Shown: positions 33,669-45,681, counted from the stretch's first letter. The stretch: 64,000 nucleotides of DNA from Ampelocalamus luodianensis (GCA_036346255.1 JAYEVH010000336.1:124001-188000); one strand, 5' to 3'. The notes: a model not told the origin generated them from the sequence alone. Program-made: numbers and translations.

Positions 33669-35040
33669 ATATCAATGAGTGCATGCAAGGAAAAATCCTT
33701 GTAAGAGCGGTACATGCCATGACACGTGATGGTGGATTCGAGTGTAAATGCAAGTTTGGACAAAAGGGTGATGGTAAAATTTCTGTCACCCATATTGCCT
33801 CGGCTCGCAATTGCAAAGAATAGGTTAGTTTCTCATTGCCCTTTTCCCATGTTATTTACATGACGGATTCTTACCATTTAAATACTATTAAAAACTGTAG
33901 AGCCCGAGTTTTACTTTCTCGGTTCTAGCAAAGACCACCTATACTTCAATTGATTTGGCATATATATAGAGAGAGAGGTTTGTCAAGGATGAAACAATGA
34001 CATTTCACACAATTGATGTTTGTTTTTTTGCAGGAATAACTATTGTCGCCTCATTGGTAGCATGTGATGAATTGCAAACGCTGGCAAGTGATGAGAATAG
34101 AAAGCTCGGGAGCACTTCAACAGTAAACGGCCAACTACTTAAAAACATCGATGACGATCTTCACAAAGGAAAATCTAGATAAGATCACTAAAGATTTCGT
34201 AAGACAATTGGAAAAGGCGCTTTGGTCGGTCTACGAGGAACTATCGATGACAAGCAATGAAGTCGCAATCAAACGCTCCATCAAGTCGATGCGAACGACA
34301 AAAGGATTTTGCAAATGAGATCACCATCCAATCCAAGATTAGTCACAAGAATTTGGTCCGCTCATAGGTCGTTGCTTGGAAACAGATGTTCCCATGTTGG
34401 TTTACTTAGTTCATCGACAGAGGAAGCCTCTATGACATGCTCCATAGTGGTGGTGCCGCTTGTACTAGAAATGATGTCCTGTAAGAGAAACAAATCCTCC
34501 TCTCCCAAAGACGCTTGGATATTTCTATTGGCCTGCAGGCTCTTGCCTACATGCATTCTTGGCTAATCAAAAGATCCTTCATGGAGATGTCAAATCAGTG
34601 AACATTCTCCTCCACGAAAATTTCAGCCCAAAGATATCTGACTTTGGGACATCTAGGCTCCTGTCGCTGGACAAAAAACACACCCAGTTTGTGGTCGCGA
34701 TATGGGCTACATAGACCCTGTGTATTTGCACCGCCTTCTCACGAGTAAAAGAGTGATGTGTTTAGCTTCGGAGTTGTTCTTCTAGAACTCATTACTAGAA
34801 AGAAGACAAGGTATGATAATAATAATAGCCTTCGCATAAACTTTGTCAAGTCTTTCTTGACAGAGCAGAGTAAGGGAGATGTTCGATCAGAGATCTTGTG
34901 TAATCAAAATTTAGATTGTCTTGTGAAGGTTGGTGGGATTGCAGCTCAATGTCTTCGTGGATGATGTAGATGAGAGACCCACTATGATGAAAGTTCTCGA
35001 GGATCTTCGTAGGGTGAGAGGAATTTGCATGTTAGAATGA

Positions 35041-35368
35041 AAATATATAAGCCGATTGAGTACTTGTCATCCTGATCGAGTGCCTTACAAACTATGACCC
35101 TGTTTAATTTCTCTCAAGACTATATTTTGTGATTCAGATTCTTGTAGTGAGAAAACCGCTTGATGTTTTTCGTGGTTTGGGTATGTTTTATGTGTGTTTT
35201 ATAGTGTGTGTTTGCAATATGTGAGGTATTTGTGTGTCACAAGATATGTCATTTGAATTGTTTCGAAAACAAAATGTTTACCTTCCTTTTAGTAAAACCC
35301 TACTCTTTTATCGTGAGGAACATGTCTAAAATTTAATGCAAGTCGTGGAGTTTGTTTATCGAGATTGC
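35041..35368. other. Region downstream of the WAK-like gene
   Basis: AT-rich 3' flank with no ORF, probably 3' UTR and intergenic DNA. No clear polyadenylation motif was chosen. Confidence 0.35.
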
Positions 35369-35721
35369 TTAGGTGTGTTTGGATGGGTGAATGAAGTCGA
35401 ATGAGATGGTTTGGTTCAAGAAATGAGTTCATCCATACGCTTGGTTGGTTGAATCGCACCAAACCATCCCGGATGAGATGGTTCACATTCGAGAATATTC
35501 CGCCGATGTTGTATCGTCCCATTCGATAAATTCGAATGAACCACATGGTTCACTCTCGCTCTCACCTCCACTCACGCTGGTGACCGTGACACGCCGCCGC
35601 TCCAGTCCTGGCGCCATCACCTCGCCGCCTGCCCCCATCCATCCACGCCGCTGCTCCCATGCTATTGCCTACTCTCATCGCTTCCCTGCCACTGTGTGGC
35701 TGTCGCTGCACACAACGCTCA

Positions 35722-37197
35722 TGTAAGATCAAGGAGGCCGGCTAGAGGGGGGTGAATAGGCGGTTTTTAAAAACTTCTTTGGCTAAAATCGATTTCTAAT
35801 GCGGAAGCTAACATCAAAACGGTTTTGCACAATCAAAACCTAAATCAACTAGTTTCGACTAAGTGCACCAACAATACAAGACTATTGAAGGATAGCAAAC
35901 ATGCAAGATGAATAAGAAATTTAATTTAATGAATGTAAATTGCAATAAAGTAAAGTACAAGAGATCAAACCATAATAACACGATGATGTTTTACCGCTGT
36001 GTTCAAGACTTGCCGGTCTCTCCTAATCCACGCTGAGTTAAGCCCAAACCAATTGGACCGCTCCACAAATTAAGCCAACACCTCCGAGGTAAGTCCAACC
36101 ACTTGATCGGTTCCAAAATGAACCAACACCTCGATCCACTCGGTTGCTCTTCCTCCACTCCGAGATAGCGAGCACCAAACCACTCACAATCGCTGGGCCT
36201 TCAAACAAGTTTCTTTTGATAAGATCATCGACCATGACGCCTCCACGCCGCCTAGGTGTCCGCAAACACCAAGAGTAACAAGTCTAAGACTCCCACTTGA
36301 GCTAATCAAGTGTCTAAGCTCAATGGATACCCAATCTACTACCTAAGGCAACACATGCACTTAAGGTTTACCTCTCAAAGCTCACTAAGTGCAACACATG
36401 CACAAGAGAGTGTAGAGGGCTTGCTTTTGCTCAAGGAAATGAATGGGGCAACAAAGAACCTCTCACAACCCGCCAAGGTGGCTATTTATAGCCCCACACA
36501 AAAACTAGCCGTTGGGAAGAAGTTACAGAAACCGGGATAAAAGTTACAGAAAACAGGATAAATCTACGATCGCCACCTAATGGCCGGTCAAACCGCCCTT
36601 GCTCCAACGGCTATAAAACTAGCCATTGGACACACATCCGGTCAGACCGCCAACCAATAGTCGGTCCGACCGCTTCAAATCGATCAGACCGCCAAAGGGG
36701 CGGTCAGACCGCTTCACAAAACAATCGGACATTCCAGAAAAACACACTCTCTGGAATAAACATACTGCAACATAAATTGGTACTACCGCACTTCGGTAGT
36801 ACCGCTCCAAAGCCTGCGGTACTACTACACAAAAACTTGCGGTAATAGGGGACCGGTCGACCGCTCAACCAATGGCGGTCAGACCGATATGCCATCGGTT
36901 AGACCGACTATCATGGGCGGTCAGACCGCCCACAGCCACCAAGGCTGAGAATATATTGTGCACATTGCTTCAACTCAATTCGCAAAATACATTTGTCAAT
37001 TGATGCAACATGCACACAAGGGATGAGGGCTAGATTCTCAATAAGTTGCAAAACATACTTGCAGACTTTTAGAATCAACACCTCAAGGAATAAGGTACAT
37101 GGACTTAAACTGTTTGCAAAACACATTCGCAAATATCGGCAACATACTAACGAGAGCTAGAGCAATCAAGACGAGCTATCAACACATGATTAACTCA
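35722..37197 (-). repeat. 3' LTR of the gag-only element
   Basis: Plus strand TGTAAGATCAAGG to CATGATTAACTCA. It contains CTATTTATAG (36482-36491, a TATA box on minus) and a cluster of GGTCAGACCG palindromes at 36590-36930. Confidence 0.75.
36590..36930. repeat. Cluster of CGGTCAGACCG-type palindromes
   Basis: At least eight copies of GGTCNGACC or close variants occur in about 340 bp, for example in GGGCGGTCAGACCGCCC. Counterparts in the other LTR copies read GGTCGACC or GATCGACC. Confidence 0.75.
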
Positions 37198-39009
37198 AAC
37201 TCCTCCTTACACAAAGGTATACTACTTTGACTCACAAAGGTTTTCTCCATTCAATAAAAATCTCCTTGTTGTCATCTCTTTGAAATAGATCCATCCAAAA
37301 CACAAGATGAAGTCAAACTCTCTCATTTGACCATTATTTGCAACCAAATTCTCTCTCTTGACATTAAGCACCAAAATGTCCATATGTGAATCGTGACTTG
37401 AAAGATAGTCATGAAACATCACTTGTAGAAACCACATGTGTCGACAAGACTTGAAATTGCAAAGTACTTGAACTTCTCTCAAAGATATTCAAAGAAGGCA
37501 TCCAAAGAGAAGAGAGAAGGAGATAATCCACTTGTATACTATAGAGAGTACATGAGCTTGGTCAAGAGATGTAAGATCTAAGGAATGAAATTAGATACCA
37601 CTTTGATGGAATACCACTTGTAGGGGTAAGTTAATATCATTTGAAGAATGAATTTCATGCCGATGTCAAGATGATCAAGAGAAGCTATCATTTGAAAGAA
37701 CACCACTTGAATAATTGCATTTGCAATCGAGAGAAACGATGGAGGGTAGCTCACTAATAAGAGAAGGATCAACTTGACTTTAGGGAGCAAAGAGAATGCT
37801 TGAGAAATTTGAAAATCAACAATTTTGACAAAAGCCAGTGCAAGTTCTCGCAAGTCCAGGTGGATCCGGCGGCAAATGTCGGTTAGATCGATTGTTGCTG
37901 TTAGATCACATTGGGAGGAGGGCGGTCGACTGGCTAAGACCTAAATCGAACAGATTTGAGCTCAATTTTGAGAAAAGAAGGAATTGTTATATTTTTTCTA
38001 AATTTTCACACAATCATCCAAATAAACATATTTGGAGCATTTCCAAATTATATAGCCTTTAGAAATCCAACTTTTAAATAGTTTTTATGAATTAAGCTTT
38101 TGTTTTGCAAATAAAATCTTATTTTCATGAAATTTCTTCAAAAGATCCAAATTGAGCATATAATGAAATTTAAAGCATCCAATTTCATGTATGAGTCATT
38201 AATACCATTATGGACCTATTCATGTGAATAATTGTGGCTTATATGGTAAAACTCACTTAAGTGCTAGAAAGTGACCACTTAGGTTAAACTAGGATTTTGA
38301 ACGAGTTTCAAATCAAATATCTTTGCTAGTTTGGCCTTTTGAAAATATTGTGAAAACCAAAAGGTTTAGAATAGCCAACTCTAGAATTTTCCTTTTGGAA
38401 AGATTTTTAAATTCTTTTTAGAATAGATTTTATACAAAAAACTAGTTTATGTCAAAAACGAGATACTATGATCTATAATTTTGGCTAGAAACTCATTTTA
38501 TTTGAAATAGATTGTTCTTGAGCTAAAACTTTGGTAAACCTTTGAAAAGCATTTGTATATATTTTGCAACTAGTTTTTCAAAGGGTTACTAATAGTTATG
38601 ATTTTTTACTTTTGGCTAAAGGGCTTAATTTTGAAAAACATTACAAGCACTTAATTTATTTGGGCACATTTAGGATGTGATATACATGATTATGACTTAG
38701 CACTTCTTAATGTGCCACTCTCATCTTGCTCAAGTTTGTAATAATTAAGATTATGAACAGGAGCAAGAACACCATTTTATAAGATTTTCATGAATGCAAC
38801 CTACACAAGGCATAAGGACTAGATACTTCAATGTAAGTACTTGTTAACTAGATAGCATTGGTTTATGATATGAAGTGATTATCCTCAAGCTTGGCTCCAA
38901 TATTGATATATGATGGAATCTTCCTTTATATGAATAAGCCAAGCCTCCAATTCCTCTTCAAGTACCTATTAAACATTTAAGCACATTTTGATACCCAAAC
39001 TCGATTGGG
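37198..39009 (-). other. Non-coding 3' half of the gag-only element
   Basis: AT-rich and without pol domains in any frame. The copy in unit 2 (51146-52980) is nearly identical over its length. Confidence 0.65.
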
Positions 39010-40997
39010 TCATTGAATGTTAGTCACAAGAGATTTAGACACCCAAATAGCCCTAACAATAGTCTTAGGTGAACTATCAATTGTGGCAATGTGCACATTG
39101 CCATATTTATCATTCCTAAGCAAATAATGATCATTATAAAGAATGAGCTTAGGAGTGATACCTTTGGGACATTGTTTACCAATGTGTCCCTTTTCCCAGC
39201 AATTATAGCAAGTTGTACTTTTACTTTCCTTTCTTGTCTTCTTTTCTTGCACTTTGCCGATTTGCCCCTTCTTTGAATGGCTTGACTTGACGTCCATTTG
39301 ATTTGGGCACACCGAGGCTTTGTGGTCCTTCTCAATGCATCCAAACCACTTGACATATTTCTTTGTGTGTCTTGCATTATACCTTGTCTTGCTATTCTCC
39401 TTTTTCTTGGGAGTAAAGCCAATTCCACTCTTATCTTGCAAGCATCTTTGCTCGCTCAATATGTCATCAAGAGTGGCCTTCCCTTTGTAGCTTCTTTCCA
39501 AGTCATTAGTCAATTTCTTGACTTGGACCTTAAGCTCTTTGTTTTCCTCTACAAGATTAGTTTCAACAAGCAAAGAGGAAATAGAAACATTTTCACTAGA
39601 GCTACAAGGCATATCTAGAAAATCATCACAAGAGGTGAATATGCTAACCTTAGATGTAATGCAAGGGTTAACAACTACACATGACATATCATCTAATAAA
39701 TCGCATATAATGCCTATATCCACCTTGAGGTAGTGAATTCCTTGAGAAGGAAAGACTCATGCTCTTCTTTTAGCATTATCAAAATTATTTTGAAGAGAGA
39801 TGTACTCTTTCTTCAAAACTTTGAATTTTATTTCTCTTTCCCAAGATATTCATTTAGATCCTCTAGCATATCCATCAAATCATCATACGAAGGCTCATAA
39901 TCATCATTTACCTCATTATTACCTTTTTCCATGAAGCATGTAGACATGTCAAATAGTGATGGAGCCTCATTTGTATTTGAGAGGTTTGATGGATCTTCCT
40001 TTATGGATAGCCCGACAAAATGTCTTCTTTTGTCATCCTTCTTCTTTCTTGATGATGATTTGGGCTCTTCTTCATTTTTCCCATCATAAGGACACTTCGA
40101 AGCAATGTGTCCCAATTTTTGACAATTGTAGCACGTTAGAGCCTTGTGGTGCTTTCAATTTGAAGATGTGCTGAATGCTTGTGAGAGTCATGTCTCTTCA
40201 TGAGATCTTTCATTTTGTTCATGAGAGTGATCAAATCTTCTTCGATGTCATCATCTTCCTCATCTTGGTCCTCATCTTCACTTGAATCATATTTAGCTTT
40301 GAAAGTAATAATGGTCCTCATCTTCACTTGAATCATATTTAGCTTTGAGAGTAAGAATTTTACTTGAAGTTGAGGCCATCTCCTTGATCTCATCTTTGTC
40401 CTTCTTGTACATTTCATTAGTGAGGAGATTTCCAAAAGAGCGGTAGGAGTCATCCTTGGCAATTCGGACGAGTTGGGGAATAATGTCACCAAGGTCTCAT
40501 ATTCTCTGGTAGAGCCCTAAGCATCTTGTGCACAATATCAAGATCGGTTAAATCACAAGATAGGCCTTTGAGCTCATTTACTATGTTGATCATTCTAGAA
40601 TACATCTCATTGATGCTCTCATGAGGCAACATGGTAAATGACTCATATTTAAGCTTCAACCTATGCAATTTAGCTTCCTTGATCGTGGAGGTTCCTCCTG
40701 AATTTTCATGAGAGTTGTCCAAACATCATGAGCATTCTCAAGATTGCTCACTCTATTGAACTCTCCACACTCAAAGCGCTATAGAAAGCATTTAAAGCTT
40801 GAGCATCGAGTTGCAAGTTTTGCCTTCCCTTTGAGTGGGATTTGGTGGATCACCAGAGTAACAAAACCCAGATCAACAATTCTCCATAGGTTTGGACTCA
40901 TAGCTTTCATAAAGATGGTCATTCTAATTTTTCAATGAGCATAATTTAAACCATCAAAGTGTGGTGCTCTACCAAAGGAGAAACCCTCATTAGACAT
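39010..40997 (-). pseudogene. Copia gag of the gag-only element, unit 1
   Basis: The start codon at 40995-40997 opens MSNEGFSFGRAPHFDGLNYA, then TGA replaces the usual Trp of YAYWKIRM. Further pieces give MTIFMKAMSPNLWRIVDTGF in unit 2 and here SINEMYSRMINIVNELKGL and DLDIVHKMLRALPE, the UBN2-type gag domain. Three zinc-knuckle sites follow: CYNCQKLGHIASKC (40092-40133) is intact. The second near 39306-39350 has lost its first Cys (WFGCIEKDHKASVC). The third, CYNCWEKGHIGKQC (39169-39210), is intact. The central region is acidic (EDEDQDEEDDDIEEDL). Confidence 0.82.
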
Positions 40998-41040
40998 CCT
41001 TAACTCTCTAGGCGGTGAAGCCTAATAAATAAGAGACCAA

Positions 41041-41052
41041 GCTCGATACCAC
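41041..41052 (-). promoter_or_regulatory. Primer-binding site of the gag-only element
   Basis: Minus strand GTGGTATCGAGC directly after the LTR end CTTACA, matching the initiator-Met tRNA type. Confidence 0.78.
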
Positions 41053-41053
41053 T

Positions 41054-42555
41054 TGTAAGATCGAGGAAGTCGACTAGAAGGGGTGAATAGGCTGTTTTTA
41101 AAACTTTTTTTGTCTAAAACCAATTTCTAATGCGGAAGCTAATATCAAAACGACTTTGTACAATCAAAACCTAAATCAACTAGTTTTAACTAATGCACCA
41201 ACAATATAAGACTATTGAAGGATAGCAAACGCAGTAAGATGAATAAGCAATTTAATTCAATGGATGTAAATTGCAATAAAGTAAAGCACAAGAGATCAAA
41301 CCACAATGATACGATGATGTTTTACCATGGTGTACTGAGACTTGCCGTCTCCCTAATCCATGCTGAGGTAAGCCCAAACCAATTGGACCGGCTCCACAAA
41401 TTAAGCCAACACCCCGAGGTAAGTCCAACCACTTGATCGGTTCCAAAACGAACCAACACTTCGATCCACTTGGGTTGCTCTTCCTCAACTTCGGAGATGG
41501 TGAGCACCAAACCACTCACAACCGATGGGCCTTCTCACAAGCTTCTTTTGAGAAGATCGCCGACCACGATGCCTCCACGCCATCTAGGTGTCTGCAAACA
41601 CCAAGAGTAACAAGTCTAAGACCCCACTTGAACTAATCAAGTGTCTAAGCTCAATGTATACACAATCCACTACCTAAGGCAACACATGCACTTATGGTTT
41701 ACCTCTCAAAGCTCACTAAGTGCAACACATGCACAAGAGAATGTAGAGGGCTTGTTCTTAGCTCAAGGAAATGAAATGGGGGCAACAGCAACCTCTCACA
41801 ACCGGCCAAGGTGGCTATTTATAGCACACACACAAAAACTAGTCGTCGGGAAGAAGTTATAGAAAAACAGGATAAATCGGCCGATCGCCAACTAATGGCC
41901 TGGTCAGATCGCTTGCTCCAACGGCTATAAAACTAGCTATTATTGACACATCCGATCGACCGCCAACTAATGGCCGGTCCGATCGCTCCAATCGGCCGAT
42001 CAGCCAAAGGCGCCGATCGCTTCACAAACAATCGGCATTCCGAAAAACACACTCGAATAAACATACTACAACATAAATCGGTACTATCAAGACTCTGCAG
42101 TACCACCCAAAGCATGTGGTACTACTACACAAAAACTTGCGTAATAGGGGACCGGCCGCACCGCTTCAACCAATGGCGATGGTCGACCGATATGCCATCG
42201 TTAGACGGATTATCATGGGCGCCGATCACCACAACTACCAAGGTCGAGAATATATTGTGCGATTGCTTCAACTCAATTCGCAAAACACATTTGCCAATTG
42301 ATGCAAGATGCACACAAGGGATGAGGGTCGATTCTCAAAAAGTATCAAAACACATTTGCAGCACTTTTAAAATCAACGCCATAAGGAATAAGGTACATGG
42401 ATTTAAACCGCTTGCAAAACACATTTGCAAACCAAAGTCACATGCTACAAGGATTATGCATGAGCCGTGACCATTTACAAACACATTCGCAAATATCGGC
42501 AACATGCTAACGAGCTAGAGCAAGCAAGACGAGCTATCAACACATGATTAACTCA
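41054..42555 (-). repeat. 5' LTR of the gag-only element, unit 1
   Basis: Aligns with 35722-37197. A minus-strand TATA box (CTATAAATAG) lies at 41815-41824. Homology to the left LTR stops after ACTCA at 42555. The hairpin array beyond could be U3 that the left LTR has lost. Confidence 0.75.
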
Positions 42556-42689
42556 AGCTACTAGTCAAGACCCTCTTAATAGTACGACAACCTATACTAG
42601 CAATCCGTCTCCAACCAAACACCAAGCTAGTCATACCTTTGCCTTGCACATCCACTTGAAGCTTGATGACGATATCTTCTTTTCAAGAC

Positions 42690-43060
42690 TGGGTTCTTGA
42701 CTTGATAATCATCAACACATGATGATTTCCCTTACTGATCTTGTCTTGATGCTCATCAACACATGATGACATCCTTTATACCGAAGTCTTGATATGCATC
42801 AACACATGATGCATCCTTCACTTGACCTCTATCAACACATGATCGATTTTCTTGACTTGATGATCAACTCATGATCATCTCTTCTTCGAGATTTTGATAA
42901 GCATCAACACATGATGTATCCTTTACTCCAAGATCTTGACTTTAATATCATCAACACATGATGATCTTCTTCACTTTAAATCTTGACATACATCAACACA
43001 TGATGCATTCTCTTCATCCCGAGCTTTGACTTGATGACGATCAACTCATGATGCCATCTA
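42690..43060. repeat. Array of CATCA-ACACA-TGATG hairpins, unit 1
   Basis: Nine units spaced about 38-48 bp, each with TCTTGACTTGAT-like lead-in and a central ATCA-ACACA-TGAT (or ACTCA loop). In several units the arms extend with matched changes: AATCATCA/TGATGATT at 42707-42727, ATGCATCA/TGATGCAT near 42795 and GATGATCA/TGATCATC near 42860. Others keep only 4-6 pairs. Confidence 0.8.
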
Positions 43061-44515
43061 AAGTCTCCAACCTCATGGAACAACCTATTTATCTAACTCA
43101 TGGAAAATGTTAGTTCCACAATATGATTATCATTAATTACCACAACATACCATTAACTCATAATGGTGGAACAAGATACTTCAATCTTTTCCTCTTTGGT
43201 AATTGATGACAACCATCACAATTACAAATAATTGAATGTAAATTGGTATGAATATATATGAACTACACAACTTGTATATACTCAAAAGATATGTTTCAAA
43301 GTAAAAATCCTTAATTTATGTGGAAAGAGGAATATAGATCAATACTAATGAAACCACAAAACATAGAGTGAACTCCTCTAAATGTGTGCATACACTAATG
43401 TGTAATAAAGACATATGCATATTTCAAGTTAACCTTTGGTGAAGTTCAACCTATATTTTGATCCGAGGAATGCAACAAGATATAAGAATATGATGTCGAA
43501 TGCATACCTCTTTGATTTTTACCTTTATATCCAACGAGACTAAACAATAGTTATAACAATAGAAGTATTAGTCTCACAAATAGATTTATCATTAATAACC
43601 AAAATACCTCATTAACTCATAATAGCGTGGTCTAGATTCTTCACGCTTCCACTACTAGCTGCCTCGACCTCCTTCCCATCCCTTTGGCTATCCTCCATCC
43701 CCTTCCTCCTCCTTCTTTCTTTTCTCCTCGAGCTCGCTACGCTATCTCGCGTCGCAAGTTCTCGCACCAGCACCGTGTCGCCATTGCCATTCCTGCCGCC
43801 TCTAGTTCTCTCCTCCTCCTGCTACCTCCTTGTCACTACATGTTCCGCACTCAAGAACACTTTACCCTCCATTAATTCCAAGATTCCTCACTCGAGCGCC
43901 GCACGCCGCCTGCCTTCCTATTTCTCGCCAAAAGCCGCCATTCTTCGTCTGTGAGTATTGCTCCGATTCCTCTCCACTTGAGCACTTCTCTCCTCCCCTT
44001 TCCTTCCCACCACCCACTCCTCTACCCTATCCCATAGTGCCGACGCATCGGGCGAGCCAACCGAAATACCACGCCCCTCCGCCAACCCTCCTCGGTCCTC
44101 CTCTCCCCGACCAATCACATGGGTGAGCTCCCTAGTCTCTCTCCCGCCATGCTCACCCTATTTTCCTCCTCGCCCACTCCGAGCACGCCGCCGCTCGGCC
44201 ACCACCATCCACCTTGGTCGCGCCCACCGCCACCCCCGACTCATCTTCCCATGGGGACCCATTTTTGGGGTCACTCCTTCCTCTCCCGCCTCGCCACCGG
44301 TGAGCCTACTGCACCGACTCGCCTCCTATGTTTTCTCCCACTCGCCTCTCCTTCCTCTCGTGGTGTCTCACTTTGTTCGCATAACCAACCAAATAAAACG
44401 TTGTATCATCTCATCCAATCAACCAAACACAAGATCGTATCATTCCATTCAGATCATCCCATCCACTTGAACCGAACCATCATGTTTAGCTTCATTTATC
44501 CATCCAAACACACCC
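43061..44515. other. Right part of the Harbinger-like element
   Basis: AT-rich to about 43620, then C/T-rich and GC-rich to the terminal repeat. Short open frames in the GC-rich part show low-complexity Pro, Ser and His and match no family. No transposase. Confidence 0.45.
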
Positions 44516-44518
44516 TTA

Positions 44519-45468
44519 AACAAGATGTATCAAGTTATTTATATCCGGGTTGTTTACATCGCAAGTACCTTTAAGCAACTATGGCAATGCTCTAGATTGG
44601 CTTAGCTATGGAATTATTCTATAGAAATTGTTTTGTTTCTTATAAAATTACTACAACCAATGCAAATCTAGTAGAGATAACTAGAGCAACATACCGAGTT
44701 GCATGCACCAAACAATTCACCTAAAAACTTAAGCAAATGAGGAAAGGTGAGCAATTAATATTCTCATACTTCAACACCCCATCACGCCTAGGCTCTCACC
44801 TCGTGCCAAAGATATGGACTAGACGTGGGCAATAATTATATTTTTCTTAAATTTGCACCAACCGGTTGAGTTCGTAATGTCATGACTGATACCATATTGA
44901 GTTGTATACAACAAACAATTCATCCAAAAGTTTAAGCTAACGAGGAAATGTAGACAATATACTCATACTTCAACAATGAAGTAGATGTGAATGTACCGTA
45001 TATATAACTTCATTTTCTTCAATTGATTTCTAGTCCATTGATCTCAAGAAATATTCTACTCCAATGAATCAAAGTTGTGTAATTTGGATTATATTACCAA
45101 TCAAAGTTTAGATTTAAACTATTTTAGGTTCGCCATGATACTCTCAATAATAGGAAAGATCCTAGTTGCCACTGTCTCGCTAAATGTAATCTAGAAGGAT
45201 GACAAGTGGACGGTGTTCTAAAACATCACAATCGCTTGTCCGCTTCTTCACCGCAATTCCTCTTTTGTCAATGATGTTAGAATAATGAACCGTTAACATT
45301 GCTAGGACACGCTTGAGGGCAATCGCCAAAAGAGTGCCCTATCGCTTTAATCAAGTAAGGTGCCATATGAAGTCAAGGCCTGAGTCGATTTCATATGGTT
45401 GAGGCCCCGTGATATTTTCTTGAAGAAATATGGTTGAGACCTCGATGTTTTCTTGAAGAAACGAGCAT
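44519..45468. other. Non-coding flank of the Harbinger-like element
   Basis: AT-rich, with no gene and no repeat structure that I can support. Confidence 0.35.
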
Positions 45469-45681
45469 GGGGATGTTTGTTTCTTGCCAATTGTTGCCAA
45501 CACTTGTCTTATCAAACTTTGGTAGTATTGATCGAATTTAACAACATTTCGCTTGTACCAAACTTTGGCAAGATTCCCTTCCTATTGGCACCCTAGTTCA
45601 TTTTCTTGTCAATCATGCCCAAAACATGACCAAATTGCCAAATTGTGGTGGGTCAAATTTGCCACCAAACCAAACAACCTC
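45469..45681. mobile_element. Small MITE, unit 1
   Basis: The left end GGGGATGTTTG and the right end, reverse complemented GAGGTTGTTTGGTTTGG, form a short inverted repeat around 213 bp with TTGCCAA/TTTGCC subterminal repeats. The unit 2 copy (59378-59591) keeps GGGGATGTTTGGTTTG. The target site is unclear. Confidence 0.55.

Larger units (their letters stand above)
29655..35040 (+). pseudogene. Wall-associated kinase (WAK)-like receptor kinase, probably a pseudogene
   Basis: Exon 1 (29655-30300) has a short hydrophobic start, then the galacturonan-binding motif CGNVTIPYPFGIG and the Cys-rich GCIAYCAS...CTGLGCCKAS. Exon 2 (32846-33090) carries an EGF-like module, YFCKCSDGYNGNPYI. Exon 3 (33669-33823) carries a second, NINECMQGK. 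Introns 1 and 2 restore frame exactly on splicing. From 34034 come NGQLLKNIDDDLHKG and the kinase: VAIKRS (ATP-binding Lys), HGDVKS (catalytic Asp, G before it, hence non-RD), KISDFGTSRLL in effect, SFGVVLLELI and DERPTMMKVLEDLRRV, with the stop at 35038-35040. At least three frameshifts lie in exon 1, several in the kinase, an in-frame TAG ends exon 3, and the transmembrane stretch is poorly preserved. WAKs link pectin sensing to signalling. Some breaks could be sequencing indels. Confidence 0.82.
35722..42555 (-). mobile_element. Non-autonomous, gag-only Ty1/copia element
   Basis: Two related LTRs (35722-37197 and 41054-42555) enclose 3.9 kb that holds only gag on the minus strand. A PBS adjoins the right LTR and a purine tract (AAGGAGGAGTT) the left. 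No integrase, RT or RNase H was found in 37198-39000. LTRs share the GAGGGGGGTGAATAGG block of SIRE/Maximus elements. The left flank GCTCA does not match the right flank AGCTA, so either the right LTR is longer than drawn (possibly to about 43150 or 43625) or recombination has changed one side. Confidence 0.75.
35372..44515. mobile_element. PIF/Harbinger-like element split by a copia insertion
   Basis: The left end after TTA (35369-35371) reads GGTGTGTTTGGATGGGTGAA. The right end, reverse complemented, reads GGGTGTGTTTGGATGGATAA and is followed by TTA (44516-44518). The inverted ends stay similar for about 50 bp (ATGATGGTTCGGTTCAAG versus ATGAGATGGTTTGGTTCAAG). TTA duplication with G-rich GTGTTTGG ends is typical of Tourist/PIF-Harbinger elements. 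No transposase is seen, so it is non-autonomous. A copia element occupies most of its middle. In the second tandem unit the right end is at 58434. Confidence 0.6.

Noticed and set aside
42690..43060. Regularly spaced repeats resembling a CRISPR array
   Set aside because: The spacers are related to each other, the repeats are imperfect hairpins, and the context is plant retrotransposon DNA.
43684..44574. Proline- and serine-rich ORFs near the Harbinger-like right end
   Set aside because: They are low-complexity products of C/T-rich DNA. Overlapping frames are equally open and the unit 2 copy is frameshifted.
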